Shown here: one piece after another, positions 8,239-16,899 of the stretch | Layout of the letters: every line of letters begins with the position of its first letter | How positions within the stretch are numbered: position 1 is the first letter of the stretch | Source of the DNA: CAWDVK01 sp963805715 | Lineage (GTDB): Bacteria; Actinomycetota; Actinomycetes; Streptosporangiales; Streptosporangiaceae | Direction: 5' to 3' | DNA length: 64,000 nt | Assembly (NCBI GenBank): GCA_963805715.1 | Contig: CAWDVK010000013.1 | Span: forward strand, 186,001 to 250,000 | Notes under the pieces: model-generated | What the model was told of the DNA's origin: nothing | The model's input: only the letters and a program-made list of their open reading frames with translations | The model's database searches: none | Position numbers and translations under genes: made by a program

Positions 8239-9214
8239 ATGATGCCTGGCCTATCCATCTCCGTGCAGGACCGGCTCGCCAGCGCGAGGGCCGAGTACGA
8301 GGCGCTGGCCGCCCGCGGCCTGTCGCTGGACCTGACCCGAGGCAAGCCGGCGGCCGCTCAGCTGGATCTCTCCGCGCCGCTGCTGGCGCTGCCCGGCGAC
8401 CGGTACCGCGCGGATGACGGCACCGACTGCCGCAACTACGGCGGCCTGCAGGGGCTGCGCGAGATCTTCAGCGGCCCGCTGCAGGTGCCCGCCGATCAGC
8501 TCGTCGCGGCGGGCAACTCGAGCCTGGAGCTGATGCACGACACCCTCGTGCACGCGCTGCTCAGCGGCGTGCCGGGCGGCCGGCGCCGGTGGGCGGATGA
8601 GGAGAAGATCACGTTCCTGTGCCCGGTGCCCGGATACGACCAGCACTTCGCGCTCTGCGAGCGCTTCGGCATCGCGATGACCGCGGTCCCGATGACCGGC
8701 GAGGGGCCCGACATGGACCGGGTCGAGCAGCTGGCCGCCGGCGATCCCACGGTCCGGGGCATCTGGTGCGTGCCCAAGTACAGCAACCCGGGCGGAGCGT
8801 GCTACAGCGACAGCGCGGTCACCCGGCTGGCCCGATGCAGGCAGCGGCACCAGACCTGCGGATCTTCTGGGATAACGCCTATGCCGTGCACGACCTGACC
8901 GACCGGCCGCCCGCGATCGCCGACCTGCTCGCGGCGTGCACCGCGGCCGGCCACCCCGATCGCGCGCTGATTTTCGGGTCGACCTCGAAGATCACGTTTG
9001 CGGGCGCCGGGGTCGGCTTCTTCCGGGCCTCGCCGGCGAACGTGGAATGGCTGCTCCGGTTTACCGCGAAACGGACCATCGGCCCGGACAAGCTCAACCA
9101 GCTGCGGCACGCCATCTTCCTCAAGGACAAGGCAGGGCTGCGCGAGCACATGCGCAGGCAGCGCGAGCTGCTGCAGCCCAAGTTCGACGCGGCGGTGTCC
9201 CGCTGGACCGGACC
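8239..9214 (+). pseudogene. MocR-class aminotransferase, frameshifted and truncated
   Basis: The frame starts with a typical PLP-dependent class I/II aminotransferase (LTRGKPAAAQLDLS, NYGGLQGLREIF, FLCPVPGYDQHF, CVPKYSNPGGACYSD). At about 8833 one base is missing and the frame moves to DLRIFWDNAYAVHDL and LIFGSTSKITFAGAGVGFF, which holds the Schiff-base Lys context S-T-S-K. After QRELLQPKFDAA the family continues for ~80 residues (the GGYF region and carboxylate-binding Arg). Here that part is absent, and the sequence runs into a cyclase remnant. The start is ATG 8239 or 8242. The loss of the C-terminal domain makes it inactive regardless of the frameshift. Confidence 0.88.
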
Positions 9215-9634
9215 GCGGACCTGCCTGCCGTGGTCGTGCGGGTGACCGGGACCGGGCAGCGCGGCATCGACGCCGGGGTCCTGGCCGCACTGCAGGTCCG
9301 CGGCGCGGCCGTGCTGCTGCACACCGGTGACGACGCGCGATTCGGCTCGCCCGCCTACGCCGAGGGCGCTCATTTCCTGACCAGGGCGGCTGCGTCCTGG
9401 CTGGTGAGCCAGGAAGCAGCCCTGCTCGGCATCGACGCGGTGAATATCGACGACATCGCCGACGCTGAGCGGCCCGCGCACTCGCTGCTGCTCGGCGCCG
9501 GCATTCCCGTGGTGGAGCACCTGACCGGGCTCGGGCAGCTGCCGCTGTCCGGCGCCCGCTTCACCGCCGTGCCGCTGCGGATCGAGGGCCTCGGCACCAT
9601 CCCGGTCCGCGCCTTCGCCCGCCTGCCCGGCTGA
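9215..9634 (+). pseudogene. C-terminal remnant of a cyclase/kynurenine formamidase-like protein
   Basis: A frame reading DLPAVVVRVTGTGQRGIDAG, AAVLLHTGDDARFGS, GIDAVNIDDIADAERPAHSL and GAGIPVVEHLTGLGQLP, ending PLRIEGLGTIPVRAFARL. This is the second half of the Cyclase (PF04199) family, with the TG and H-x-x-LL elements. The N-terminal half with the metal-binding HxGTHxD motif is missing and replaced by the aminotransferase remnant, so the two genes are joined by a deletion at about 9200-9218. No start codon with a ribosome site precedes it. Confidence 0.8.
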
Positions 9635-9797
9635 GGCAGCGCGAGGTCCAGCTTCCGGGCGGGCCAGGGCCGTCCCGGCGGACTACCAGCCTGGGGGATG
9701 CGGGCTTCCTGCCGGGCGATCCAGGGTGGCAGAAAGTGCGGCCTCCGCCGGGGACTCCCGCTGGCTGGCACTGGTCCGCCCGGAAGGATATCTGCGC

Positions 9798-10055
9798 ATG
9801 TCTGGATCCGCGCTGGCTCCGATCGTCATCCCGCCCGTGGCGCTGGTGGTGCTCTTCGGCTGGCTGGCCATGGTCTGCTACGCCGACAGGCACCCGATGC
9901 ACGCGGGCCGTGACGCGGCGTCCAGCCGCAGCGTCACCGGGGAGGAGGCCGCGCCGGAGCTCCCGGCCCCCCGGCCCTCGCCCGACGAGGCGCTGCGCGA
10001 CGAGCCAGAGCGAGCCCGCAGGCCGCCTGGCCGGGACGAGCGCCAGCCGGGATAA
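9798..10055 (+). CDS. Small single-pass membrane protein
   Basis: 85 aa. ATG 9798 follows a GGAAGGA ribosome site. Residues 5-27 (ALAPIVIPPVALVVLFGWLA) form one membrane helix, followed by a CYADRHP boundary motif and a ~55-residue acidic, Pro/Glu/Arg-rich cytosolic tail. Small proteins with this layout (TM helix then xADxHP) are common in actinomycetes and have no assigned role. There are no close neighbours on the same strand. Confidence 0.65.
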   Translation: MSGSALAPIVIPPVALVVLFGWLAMVCYADRHPMHAGRDAASSRSVTGEEAAPELPAPRPSPDEALRDEPERARRPPGRDERQPG

Positions 10056-10176
10056 GCGGTTACGCGTAGAATTCTGCCCATGACAGCACGCTTACCCTGA
10101 TCGTGCCGCGCACGATCTCCTCCCGCGGTCTTGATGCCGTCCCTGACAGCTTCGAGACCACCAGGAGAAGATCGTC

Positions 10177-11010
10177 GTGCTCAGCTATGGCCAGATCACG
10201 CATTTCCGGACCTTCGGGTTCGTGGTCCTTCGGGGCCTGCTCCGCGCCGGCGAGACCGCCGGCCTGACCGGAGAGGTCACCGATGCTCTCACCGAGGCGT
10301 TCGGCGGGCTGGGAACCGACACCGACCCGGACGGACTCGGCGGCATCCGCGGCGACTACCTGCCGCTGTCCGTTGACCGGGCCCCGATCAGCCAGGCGCT
10401 GATCGCAGACGACCAGCGGCTCTTCCAGGGGGCAGGGCACCTGCTCGGCTGCCTGGTCGTGCCCAGCGCGCCGGTGGCGACCTGCTTCACCAGCAACGCC
10501 GACTGGCACACCGACCAGGGCCCGGACATCGGCGGCGTCAAGTTCCTCGCCCACCTCCAGGCACGCGCCGCTGACACCGGTGCGCTGCGGGTCGTTCCCG
10601 GCTCGCACGAGCCCGGATTCGCCCGCCGGATCGCCGGGTACCAGGGCGGCGACCCGGCCGAGCAAGGATTCGACGGCGGCTACGGCTGGCCCGTGCCGCA
10701 TGTGGCGCTGGCCACCGAGCCGGGGGACGTCATCGCCTTCGATGTCCACCTGCTGCACTCCTCGGCGGGCGGCAGCAAGCGCCTGGCGTGGACCATCCAG
10801 TACCTGCCGTGGCCGGGCCTGGCCGACCGGGCCCGGCTGCGGGCGGTGCGGGACCTGATCCTGGACGCCGACTACGACGACGAGGACTACGACCGCGACC
10901 GGTGGCCCGCCTGGCGCGAATGGGCCGCCGGAGCGCGCTCCGTCCCGTCCAGGGACGTCGCCGTCTCGCGGCTGCGGCTGCTCGGCGTCCTGGACCAGGA
11001 GCCAGGATAG
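10177..11010 (+). CDS. PhyH-family Fe(II)/2-oxoglutarate dioxygenase
   Basis: 277 aa, phytanoyl-CoA dioxygenase superfamily. The Fe(II) facial triad is visible: His111 and Asp113 in NADWHTDQGP, and His194 in DVHLLHSSAGGSKRLAW. Arg202 eight residues later would bind the 2-oxoglutarate carboxylate. The intermediate GALRVVPGSHEPGF is the usual double-stranded beta-helix signature. The GTG start follows AGGAGA with an eight-base spacer. The substrate is unknown. PhyH proteins hydroxylate lipids, compatible solutes and natural products. It is monocistronic and convergent with the SLOG gene, whose stop is 21 bp away. Confidence 0.9.
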   Translation: MLSYGQITHFRTFGFVVLRGLLRAGETAGLTGEVTDALTEAFGGLGTDTDPDGLGGIRGDYLPLSVDRAPISQALIADDQRLFQGAGHLLGCLVVPSAPVATCFTSNADWHTDQGPDIGGVKFLAHLQARAADTGALRVVPGSHEPGFARRIAGYQGGDPAEQGFDGGYGWPVPHVALATEPGDVIAFDVHLLHSSAGGSKRLAWTIQYLPWPGLADRARLRAVRDLILDADYDDEDYDRDRWPAWREWAAGARSVPSRDVAVSRLRLLGVLDQEPG

Positions 11011-11031
11011 CCGCGGCCCGGACAATCGCCG

Positions 11032-12717
11032 TTAGGACGGCAGCTCGAGTTCCTGAGAATGCACGACCGAGTACCAGTCAGCCGCCTCTTCGCGCATCAG
11101 CCGGCTGACGCCCAGGGCTGCCTGCTGGACGTCGCGCAGGTTCCTCGCGTCCAGCAGCTTGTCTCGCGCGTCCTCCAGCCGGGAGGCGAAGAGCCTTGAC
11201 CGTTCGGCGTGGCGCGCGTAGTCGCGCTGGGCTCCGTAGCCCGCGAACGCGCCGCCCACGGCGGGAATGACGATCGCCAGGAAGTCCCACCATCTGAACG
11301 GCTGCGCCGGCCTTGACCCAGCGCCCAGGCTGTGCAGGAGAGCAGCTCCGGCGCTGAGGCTGAAGAGCCCGATCGCCACGGCCTGCATGACGTTGCTGCG
11401 CTTGCGGTAGGTCTTGCTGGTCGTGGTGTGGTAGTCCAGCTGCTTCTTGATCCACTGCTCGTAGAGCACCTCGATGAGCAGGCCAATGTCGTCCGGTGGC
11501 TGGTACCGCGGCCGGGCGTACCAGATCTCCATCGCAGCGCGCTCGGTCCAGCTCGCTTCCCCGACGGCCTGGCTGCCGGACGAGGACGCCGATCTCTCCG
11601 GCGTAATAATGCCGGTCAGCCCCAGAAACACCAGCGACCGGATCTGCTCGGCCAGGTACCGGGACGACAGCCAGCGCGTGTGCCAGTGCGCCCGGCGGGT
11701 GGCGACGAGGAGGAGGATGACAAGTACGAGAATGCCGAACTCGATCCAGGCATAGATCTCATGGCTGGGCGCAAACTGTATCTGTGCGGCGACCACGAGC
11801 ACGGCAAGCGGAGCCAGGGCATACAGGGAGCGGGAAGCCAGGAACCATTTCTTCTGAAACCATTTGGCCAGCGAATCGGCGCGGGCGAAGTAACCCGAGA
11901 TGTGGTCGATGAACTTTACCCGTTCCTGGGGCTTGGGCCAGGGCCTGGTCTCCTTTTCGGCTTCATCTTCATCGAGCAGCGGCCCGCTTGTCATGGTGTC
12001 CCGAAGGCGCTCAGAGTTGTAGCGATAGAGCCGCTGCAGGCTATCCGCCGGCAGCGGCAGAGTGCCCCTGGCCCGGCGCGGCAACTGCTCGGTGTCCAGC
12101 CTGGCCGTTCGCTCGTCAACGCGGATCAGGAGGATGGGCTTCTGCCAGCGCTGAGCGTAGGCGTAGATGTCGGCCGTGCCGCCGCGGCCTCGGGCCGGCT
12201 GCCCGTCCCATACCACGATCATCGCGTCGCTGCGATCCACCACCGCACGGCCTGCCAGCTCGTAGGCCTGCTCGCGCGAACCAGTCGGCGCCACAACGTC
12301 CCTGCGGTCCGCAGGACACTTCTTCAGCAGCCTGTCGAACTCGGCTATCGACTCCTCCGAGCCGAAGTCCTTGCAGTACTCGGCTTCCGGCAATGGCAGG
12401 ACGACCTCAAGCCGCGCCTGGCGGTGAAGGAACTCGCTGGCGACAACTCGGTCCGCTCCCTCGGCCAGCGAGGAGACGGCAGTAAGGGCGATGTGCTTCT
12501 GCTTGACTGCCGCCGAGTCGGCCGCCAGCGCCTGCGTTATGTACTCGATTGCCTTAGTAATCTCGGTGGTAAGGCTGGGATGATCAGCGCTCACATTGCG
12601 ATGGCCGGATATGCCTACCCGCAGCCTGATCGGAATCAGGTCATAGCTGCCAGGTGATCCGCCATGCTCCGGCTGATCAGCAGGAGCGGTGGCGGATTTC
12701 AGCGTCGGCAGGCTCAT
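11032..12717 (-). CDS. SLOG-domain protein with C-terminal membrane (SLATT-like) region
   Basis: 561 aa. Residues 30-202 form a Rossmann-like SLOG domain of the TRPM-like/LSDAT class, with a phosphate-binding GISGHRN loop (35-41), the signature SSLAEGADRVVASE (82-95) and SDAMIVVWDGQPARGRGGT (163-181). SLOG domains bind nucleotide-derived ligands (ADP-ribose in TRPM, cyclic ADP-ribose isomers in Thoeris ThsA). The rest has two helical hairpins, TM about 298-314/322-340 and 443-463/475-495, with flanking charged helices resembling the SLATT two-TM effector class predicted to perforate membranes. ATG 12717 lies 4 bp after the TIR stop and its GGTGAG ribosome site overlaps that stop. It is therefore coexpressed with the TIR gene. 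Confidence 0.85.
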   Translation of the reverse strand: MSLPTLKSATAPADQPEHGGSPGSYDLIPIRLRVGISGHRNVSADHPSLTTEITKAIEYITQALAADSAAVKQKHIALTAVSSLAEGADRVVASEFLHRQARLEVVLPLPEAEYCKDFGSEESIAEFDRLLKKCPADRRDVVAPTGSREQAYELAGRAVVDRSDAMIVVWDGQPARGRGGTADIYAYAQRWQKPILLIRVDERTARLDTEQLPRRARGTLPLPADSLQRLYRYNSERLRDTMTSGPLLDEDEAEKETRPWPKPQERVKFIDHISGYFARADSLAKWFQKKWFLASRSLYALAPLAVLVVAAQIQFAPSHEIYAWIEFGILVLVILLLVATRRAHWHTRWLSSRYLAEQIRSLVFLGLTGIITPERSASSSGSQAVGEASWTERAAMEIWYARPRYQPPDDIGLLIEVLYEQWIKKQLDYHTTTSKTYRKRSNVMQAVAIGLFSLSAGAALLHSLGAGSRPAQPFRWWDFLAIVIPAVGGAFAGYGAQRDYARHAERSRLFASRLEDARDKLLDARNLRDVQQAALGVSRLMREEAADWYSVVHSQELELPS

Positions 12718-12721
12718 CCGC

Positions 12722-13780
12722 TCACCGCAGGATTGAGTGGCCGATGATGCCGAGTCCGGTTCCGTTGTTGGGGTTATTACCCTGCGCGGCAACCGAGATG
12801 ATAACAAGAAGAACCCACAGCGCTATGGTGACCCAGAAAGCTATCACGACACGCGAGGATGCTTTGCGCGCTGCGGTAACATTGCCCGCGCTGAGGCTCG
12901 TTCCCACCCTGGATGCGCTAACGAGGGCGACTATTCCTATGGGGCACAGGATTATCGTGATGAACGTCAATATGGCCGATGTGATGGCCAGCGGCCAGTG
13001 CGGTGAAGCGCCGGCCGCGGACTGCGGGGCCTGTGGCTGTGGCGGGGGCTGCGGGGGCGGCTGGTACTGCTGCCGCTGTCCGGTGCCGCCGCGCTGCCGC
13101 CGCTCCTTGTCCTTCGGGGGCGCCTGCTGAGTCCCCAGCTGAGCCTGGAGGCGCTCGACCCGGCGGAGCGTGCTGGCGAACAGGTCCGGGCGGGTGGCCA
13201 TCTGGCCGGTCAGCTCAGCGACTGTCTGCCGGTCGCGCGGGTCCGTCGCGGCGGCGAGAGCGTCCTCCAGTCGCGCCATGATGGCTAGCTGCTCGTCCAT
13301 GTCGAGCTTCGGCGAGGCTATGCGATCGCCCAGATCGCCCAGGTATGACTCCGGCACGGCTGGCGGCTGAGGGAGCGGATCCGGTAATGGCTTCGGCTTG
13401 GGCAGAGCATAAATGGCGCCAATCAGCTTGAATGCGGCAGCCTCATCGGGCTGCGAGTAATCAATGGCCTGAATCCGGGCTACATCTCCGGGCAGCATGC
13501 CGGCGCTGAGGGGTTCCAGGGTTAACGGCAGGATCGGCTTGCCCAGTGCGGCAGCGTACCGTCGTTCCGAGCGGCAGGCCTCAGACTTAATGCAGGCCTT
13601 CGACATGGCCGCGAGGACAGCGTCGCAGGAGCGAAGCTGCTCCAGGATCTTGTCCCACCATTCCTGACCGCCGACCAGGTCACTGTCCAGCCAGGTAGTG
13701 ATTCCCGCCTGGCGGAGGCGCAGTGCCAGAGACTCAGCCTGCGGCCGATCCGCCCTGGCGTAGGAAAGGAAAAGCTGCAC
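12722..13780 (-). CDS. TIR-domain protein with C-terminal CD225/dispanin membrane domain
   Basis: 352 aa. Residues 1-125 are a TIR domain: LFLSYARADRPQAESLALRL (box 1), TTWLDSDLVGGQEW, and CRSERRYAAALGKPILPL, in which Glu72 sits at the NADase catalytic position. A helical segment (145-218) and a Pro/Gln linker (219-255) follow. Residues 260-332 match CD225/dispanin: WPLAITSAILTFITIILCP, then GIVALVSASRVGTSLSAGN, A-R-K-A-S-S-R and a second membrane helix. Bacterial TIRs cleave NAD+ or make cyclic ADP-ribose signals. The dispanin part would tether it to the membrane. The GTG start has a G-rich GAGGGGG site. It is first in an operon with the SLOG gene. Confidence 0.88.
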   Translation of the reverse strand: MQLFLSYARADRPQAESLALRLRQAGITTWLDSDLVGGQEWWDKILEQLRSCDAVLAAMSKACIKSEACRSERRYAAALGKPILPLTLEPLSAGMLPGDVARIQAIDYSQPDEAAAFKLIGAIYALPKPKPLPDPLPQPPAVPESYLGDLGDRIASPKLDMDEQLAIMARLEDALAAATDPRDRQTVAELTGQMATRPDLFASTLRRVERLQAQLGTQQAPPKDKERRQRGGTGQRQQYQPPPQPPPQPQAPQSAAGASPHWPLAITSAILTFITIILCPIGIVALVSASRVGTSLSAGNVTAARKASSRVVIAFWVTIALWVLLVIISVAAQGNNPNNGTGLGIIGHSILR

Positions 13781-14276
13781 TGGCCCCCCTCGCCGGGAAG
13801 CCGTGCCTCCCCTGGCCCTAGACCTAGCTCGGAAGTCTCCCAGAGTACGTTCAAACGGTCAAGGGAGAGGCGGGAAGCGCAACCGCTGCCATTCCTTACC
13901 TGGCCCGGTCGCATTTCCCGTACGGCGTGGGGCCGCTCACGGCCAGGCCTCAATCGCGCGTTCGCCATCCGGCACGATTGACCCTTAAGCGGTTTATTGG
14001 CAGAGATTGGGCCAGTGCGTCCGTTCGTCGCGATTAAGGCGTAACCTGCGGCCGGGATGCCAGGGGCTCTGCGGCGCCGCAGGGGCGTTCCCTGAACGGA
14101 CCGGCTCAGTATCCCTGATGGCCAGTTCGCAGCGGGCCGCAGGACCACCGGTGCAGGCCCTCCCGGACTCGGATCGTGACGTGGCCCACGAGAGCTGAGC
14201 TGCCTCGTCCGAGCGCCTCGGCACCGCCACCCGCCCCGGCCGGCCAGGTCAGGGCGGCGGGGCGGAGACTGGGTTC
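13781..14276. other. Intergenic region between divergent genes
   Basis: 496 bp with no convincing coding frame. On the minus strand a TTGACC hexamer at about 13858-13863 could be the -35 element of the TIR operon promoter; the -10 is unclear. A comparatively A/T-rich stretch at 13980-14045 (acccttaagcggtttattgg) may hold another promoter. Nothing else is recognised. Confidence 0.35.
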
Positions 14277-15248
14277 ATGCGCTATCTGGACATCGACACC
14301 GCTAAGAGGATCTCCAGGATCGGGCTGGGCACCTGGCAGTTCGGCTCCGCCGAGTGGGGATACGGAAAGCCGTACGCCGAGCAGGAAGCACGCGCTATCG
14401 TCCGGCGCGCCCTGGAGCTGGGCGTCACCCTCTTCGACACCGCCGAGATCTACGGATTCGGCCGCAGCGAGCGGATCCTGGGCGAGGCCCTCGGCGAGGA
14501 CCGGGAATCGGTCTTCCTGGCCACCAAGATCTTCCCCGTGCTGCCCCTGGCCCCCGTCGTCGAGCAGCGCGCCATCGCCAGCGCCAACCGGCTCGGCGTC
14601 CGCCGGATCGATCTCTACCAGGTGCACCAGCCGAATCCGGTGATCCGCGATGGCACCATCATGCGCGGCATGCGGGCCCTGCAGCGGGTCGGGCTGGTCG
14701 GCGAGGCAGGCGTCAGCAACTACTCGCTGCAGCGCTGGCGCGCAGCCGAGGATGCACTCGGCAGCCGGGTGCTGAGCAACCAGGTCCGCTACAGCCTGGT
14801 CGACCGCTCTCCGGAACAGGACCTGCTGCCGTTCGCCGAGTCGCACGACCGCATCGTGATCGCCTACAGCCCGCTCGCCCAGGGGCTGCTGTCCGGGAAG
14901 TACCACCGCGGCAGCCGGCCGGCCAACCGCATCCGGGCCGCCAACCCGCTCTTTCTGCCCGACAACCTCGAGCGCGCCAGCGACCTGATCGCGGTGCTGC
15001 GGGAGGTAGCGGCCGCGCACGACGCCAGCCCGTCGCAGATCGCCCTCGCCTGGGTCCTTCACCATCCCCGGGTGACCGCGATCCCTGGCGCGTCCAGCGT
15101 CGCGCAACTGGAAAGCAACGCCGCCGCCGCCGACATTGAGCTGTCCGATGGGGAGTACCGGGCCCTGCAGGCCGCCTCGGACCGGTTCCGCCCCATCACG
15201 GGCCGGGCGGTGGTACCCCGCCTGGTCCGTGCCCGGCTCGGCCGCTGA
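14277..15248 (+). CDS. Aldo/keto reductase
   Basis: 323 aa TIM-barrel oxidoreductase using NADPH. The catalytic tetrad is complete: Asp54 and Tyr59 (TLFDTAEIYGFGRSE), Lys84 (LATKIF) and His117 (IDLYQVHQP). The cofactor-binding end reads AIPGASSVAQLESNAAA. The layout resembles the YghZ/AKR-potassium-channel-beta-like and pyridoxal-reductase-like branch rather than a sugar-specific one; substrate unknown. ATG 14277 is the only sensible start. No operon partner. Confidence 0.9.
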   Translation: MRYLDIDTAKRISRIGLGTWQFGSAEWGYGKPYAEQEARAIVRRALELGVTLFDTAEIYGFGRSERILGEALGEDRESVFLATKIFPVLPLAPVVEQRAIASANRLGVRRIDLYQVHQPNPVIRDGTIMRGMRALQRVGLVGEAGVSNYSLQRWRAAEDALGSRVLSNQVRYSLVDRSPEQDLLPFAESHDRIVIAYSPLAQGLLSGKYHRGSRPANRIRAANPLFLPDNLERASDLIAVLREVAAAHDASPSQIALAWVLHHPRVTAIPGASSVAQLESNAAAADIELSDGEYRALQAASDRFRPITGRAVVPRLVRARLGR

Positions 15249-15322
15249 CCCTCCCGCCCGGCCGGGCTCCCCGCCGCCCCGGTTCCCCGGGCGGCTTCTC
15301 CGGCGACCAATCCTCCTGGCGA

Positions 15323-15394
15323 CGTGGGTGCGTGCCTGCTGCGGATACAGCAGCGGTAATCACGCATCGACGACGTTCCGCAGCGTGGCGAGGC
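15323..15394. repeat. 72-bp direct repeat, copy 1
   Basis: Starts cgtgggtgcgtgcctgctgc. Its internal ctgctg-cggata-cagcag forms a six-bp hairpin. A near-identical copy lies 194 bp downstream (15517-15589, one extra T), and the two flank a 14-bp tandem array. Confidence 0.95.
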
Positions 15395-15400
15395 CGGGCG

Positions 15401-15470
15401 CCGGGGGCAGGAGGCCGGGGGCAGGAGGCCGGGGGCAGGAGGCCGGGGGCAGGAGGCCGGGGGCAGGAGG
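15401..15470. repeat. Five tandem 14-bp repeats
   Basis: Unit ccgggggcaggagg occurs five times exactly (15401, 15415, 15429, 15443, 15457), then a degenerate sixth. The unit length is not a multiple of three, so the array is not coding. One strand is strongly purine-rich. It sits between the two 72-bp direct repeats. Confidence 0.95.
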
Positions 15471-15516
15471 CCGGGGGCCCCAGGCCGCCTGCCGGGACGC
15501 GGCCGCAGCCCGGCGG

Positions 15517-15589
15517 CGTGGGTGCGTGCCTGCTGCGGATACAGCAGCGGTAATCACGCATCGACGACGTTTCCGCAGCGTGGCGAGGC
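15517..15589. repeat. 73-bp direct repeat, copy 2
   Basis: Second copy of the element at 15323-15394, identical apart from an extra T in cgacgtttccg. It ends ~75 bp before the kinase start, so its hairpin may be in that gene's upstream region. Confidence 0.95.
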
Positions 15590-15664
15590 TGCGCGCGAGG
15601 ACGTGGAGCCAGGGCGCGAGGCCGGGCGCGGCGTGCCTATAGCCGTCTGATGAGATAACTGCTC

Positions 15665-16792
15665 GTGGATGGTCCGCCGGTAGAGGCCGTGCTCAAGGCG
15701 GCGTCGGACGCTCTCGGCACGCCCCTGACCGCCGGGGCGGACCTCGGCGGGAGCGACCGGTCGACGGTACTGCGCTGTGAGCGGCGCGGCGGCGGCACTG
15801 TCGTGATCAAGTCCTATCCCGCCGCGGCCGAGGGCTGGCGCGGCTTTGCCGCCGAGGCCGCCGGGCTGGCCTTCGCCGGCCCGGCCGGGGCGGGACCGCG
15901 GCTGCTGGCATCGGACGCGTCGGTCCCGCTGGTGGTGATGAGCGACCTCGGCGCCGCGCCCAGCCTGGCTGACCTGCTCCTCGGCGAGTCAGCGGAGGCA
16001 GCCGGGGCAGCGGCCGGCGCCCTGCTCAGCTGGGCCCGGGCCTGTGGCCAGCTGGCCGTGCGTACCGCCGGGCGGCAGCGCGAGCTGGCGGCCCTGCAGG
16101 CGGCCTATCCCGCCGCCAGCCCGGCCGGCGCCCGCCACTGGCTGCACCGCAGGATCGAGTCGGCGCCCGGCCTGGCCGCCCTGCTGGGCATCACCCCGCC
16201 GCCAGGGCTGGCCGGCGACCTGGCCGACGTGGCCTCGATCCTGGCTCCCGGCGGCTACGAGGTCTTCTCGCCAGGGGACATCTGCCCTGACAACAACCTG
16301 ATGACCGCGTCCGGCATCCGTTTCGTCGATTTCGAGAACGCGGAGTTTCACTCGGTGTTCCTGGACGCGGCGTACCTGCGGATGCCGTTCAGCACCTGCT
16401 GGTGCGTCTCGCGGCTGCCCGCGGAGCTCGCCGCGGCGGCCGAGCTCGCCTACCGGGCCGAGGTGTCGGCGGTCTTCGGCGAGCTGGCCGACGACGCCGT
16501 CTGGCAGGCCGGGGTCGTGCGGGCGATGGCGGCGTGGACCATTCACGCCATGACCTACCTGCTGGACCGCAGCGTGACGGCGGACCGGCCGATGAACCAG
16601 TTCGTCCCGCAGGCGCCGAGCGGCCGCCAGCTGCTGCGCTACCGCTGGCAGATGCTCGGCCGCGAGCTGCAGGCGGCGGGCGCGCTGCCGGCGCTGGCGG
16701 CATTGATGCGAAGCCTGCTCGCGGCGACTGACCACTGGGACGTGCCTGACCTGCCGGTTTATCCGGCATTTCGCCCGTTACGGCAGAACTAG
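15665..16792 (+). CDS. APH-fold (aminoglycoside phosphotransferase-like) kinase
   Basis: 375 aa. The kinase-like fold is seen in GGTVVIKSYPAA (ATP-anchoring Lys of beta-3), the catalytic loop FSPGDICPDNNLMTASG (Asp and Asn) and the metal-binding FVDFENAEF. The usual His before Gly-Asp in the APH catalytic loop is replaced by Pro (S-P-G-D), although the catalytic Asp and Asn remain. The C-terminal helical lobe is long, as in small-molecule kinases of actinomycetes, so a metabolite kinase is more likely than drug resistance. The GTG start has no clear ribosome site, so the start is uncertain. Confidence 0.75.
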   Translation: MDGPPVEAVLKAASDALGTPLTAGADLGGSDRSTVLRCERRGGGTVVIKSYPAAAEGWRGFAAEAAGLAFAGPAGAGPRLLASDASVPLVVMSDLGAAPSLADLLLGESAEAAGAAAGALLSWARACGQLAVRTAGRQRELAALQAAYPAASPAGARHWLHRRIESAPGLAALLGITPPPGLAGDLADVASILAPGGYEVFSPGDICPDNNLMTASGIRFVDFENAEFHSVFLDAAYLRMPFSTCWCVSRLPAELAAAAELAYRAEVSAVFGELADDAVWQAGVVRAMAAWTIHAMTYLLDRSVTADRPMNQFVPQAPSGRQLLRYRWQMLGRELQAAGALPALAALMRSLLAATDHWDVPDLPVYPAFRPLRQN

Positions 16793-16899
16793 GCGGGAGA
16801 GTGCGGCGGCTGGCTGGGCCGGCGCACCATACCGGGAGGACTGCTTGGAACTGCGCGCGGGCGGGCAGACCGGAACGTGGGCGAGCCGGAGGAGGCGAC

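Noticed and set aside
15401..15470. Possible CRISPR array
   Set aside because: The 14-bp units are contiguous without spacers, and no cas genes are present. The same applies to the 21-bp and 15-bp arrays.
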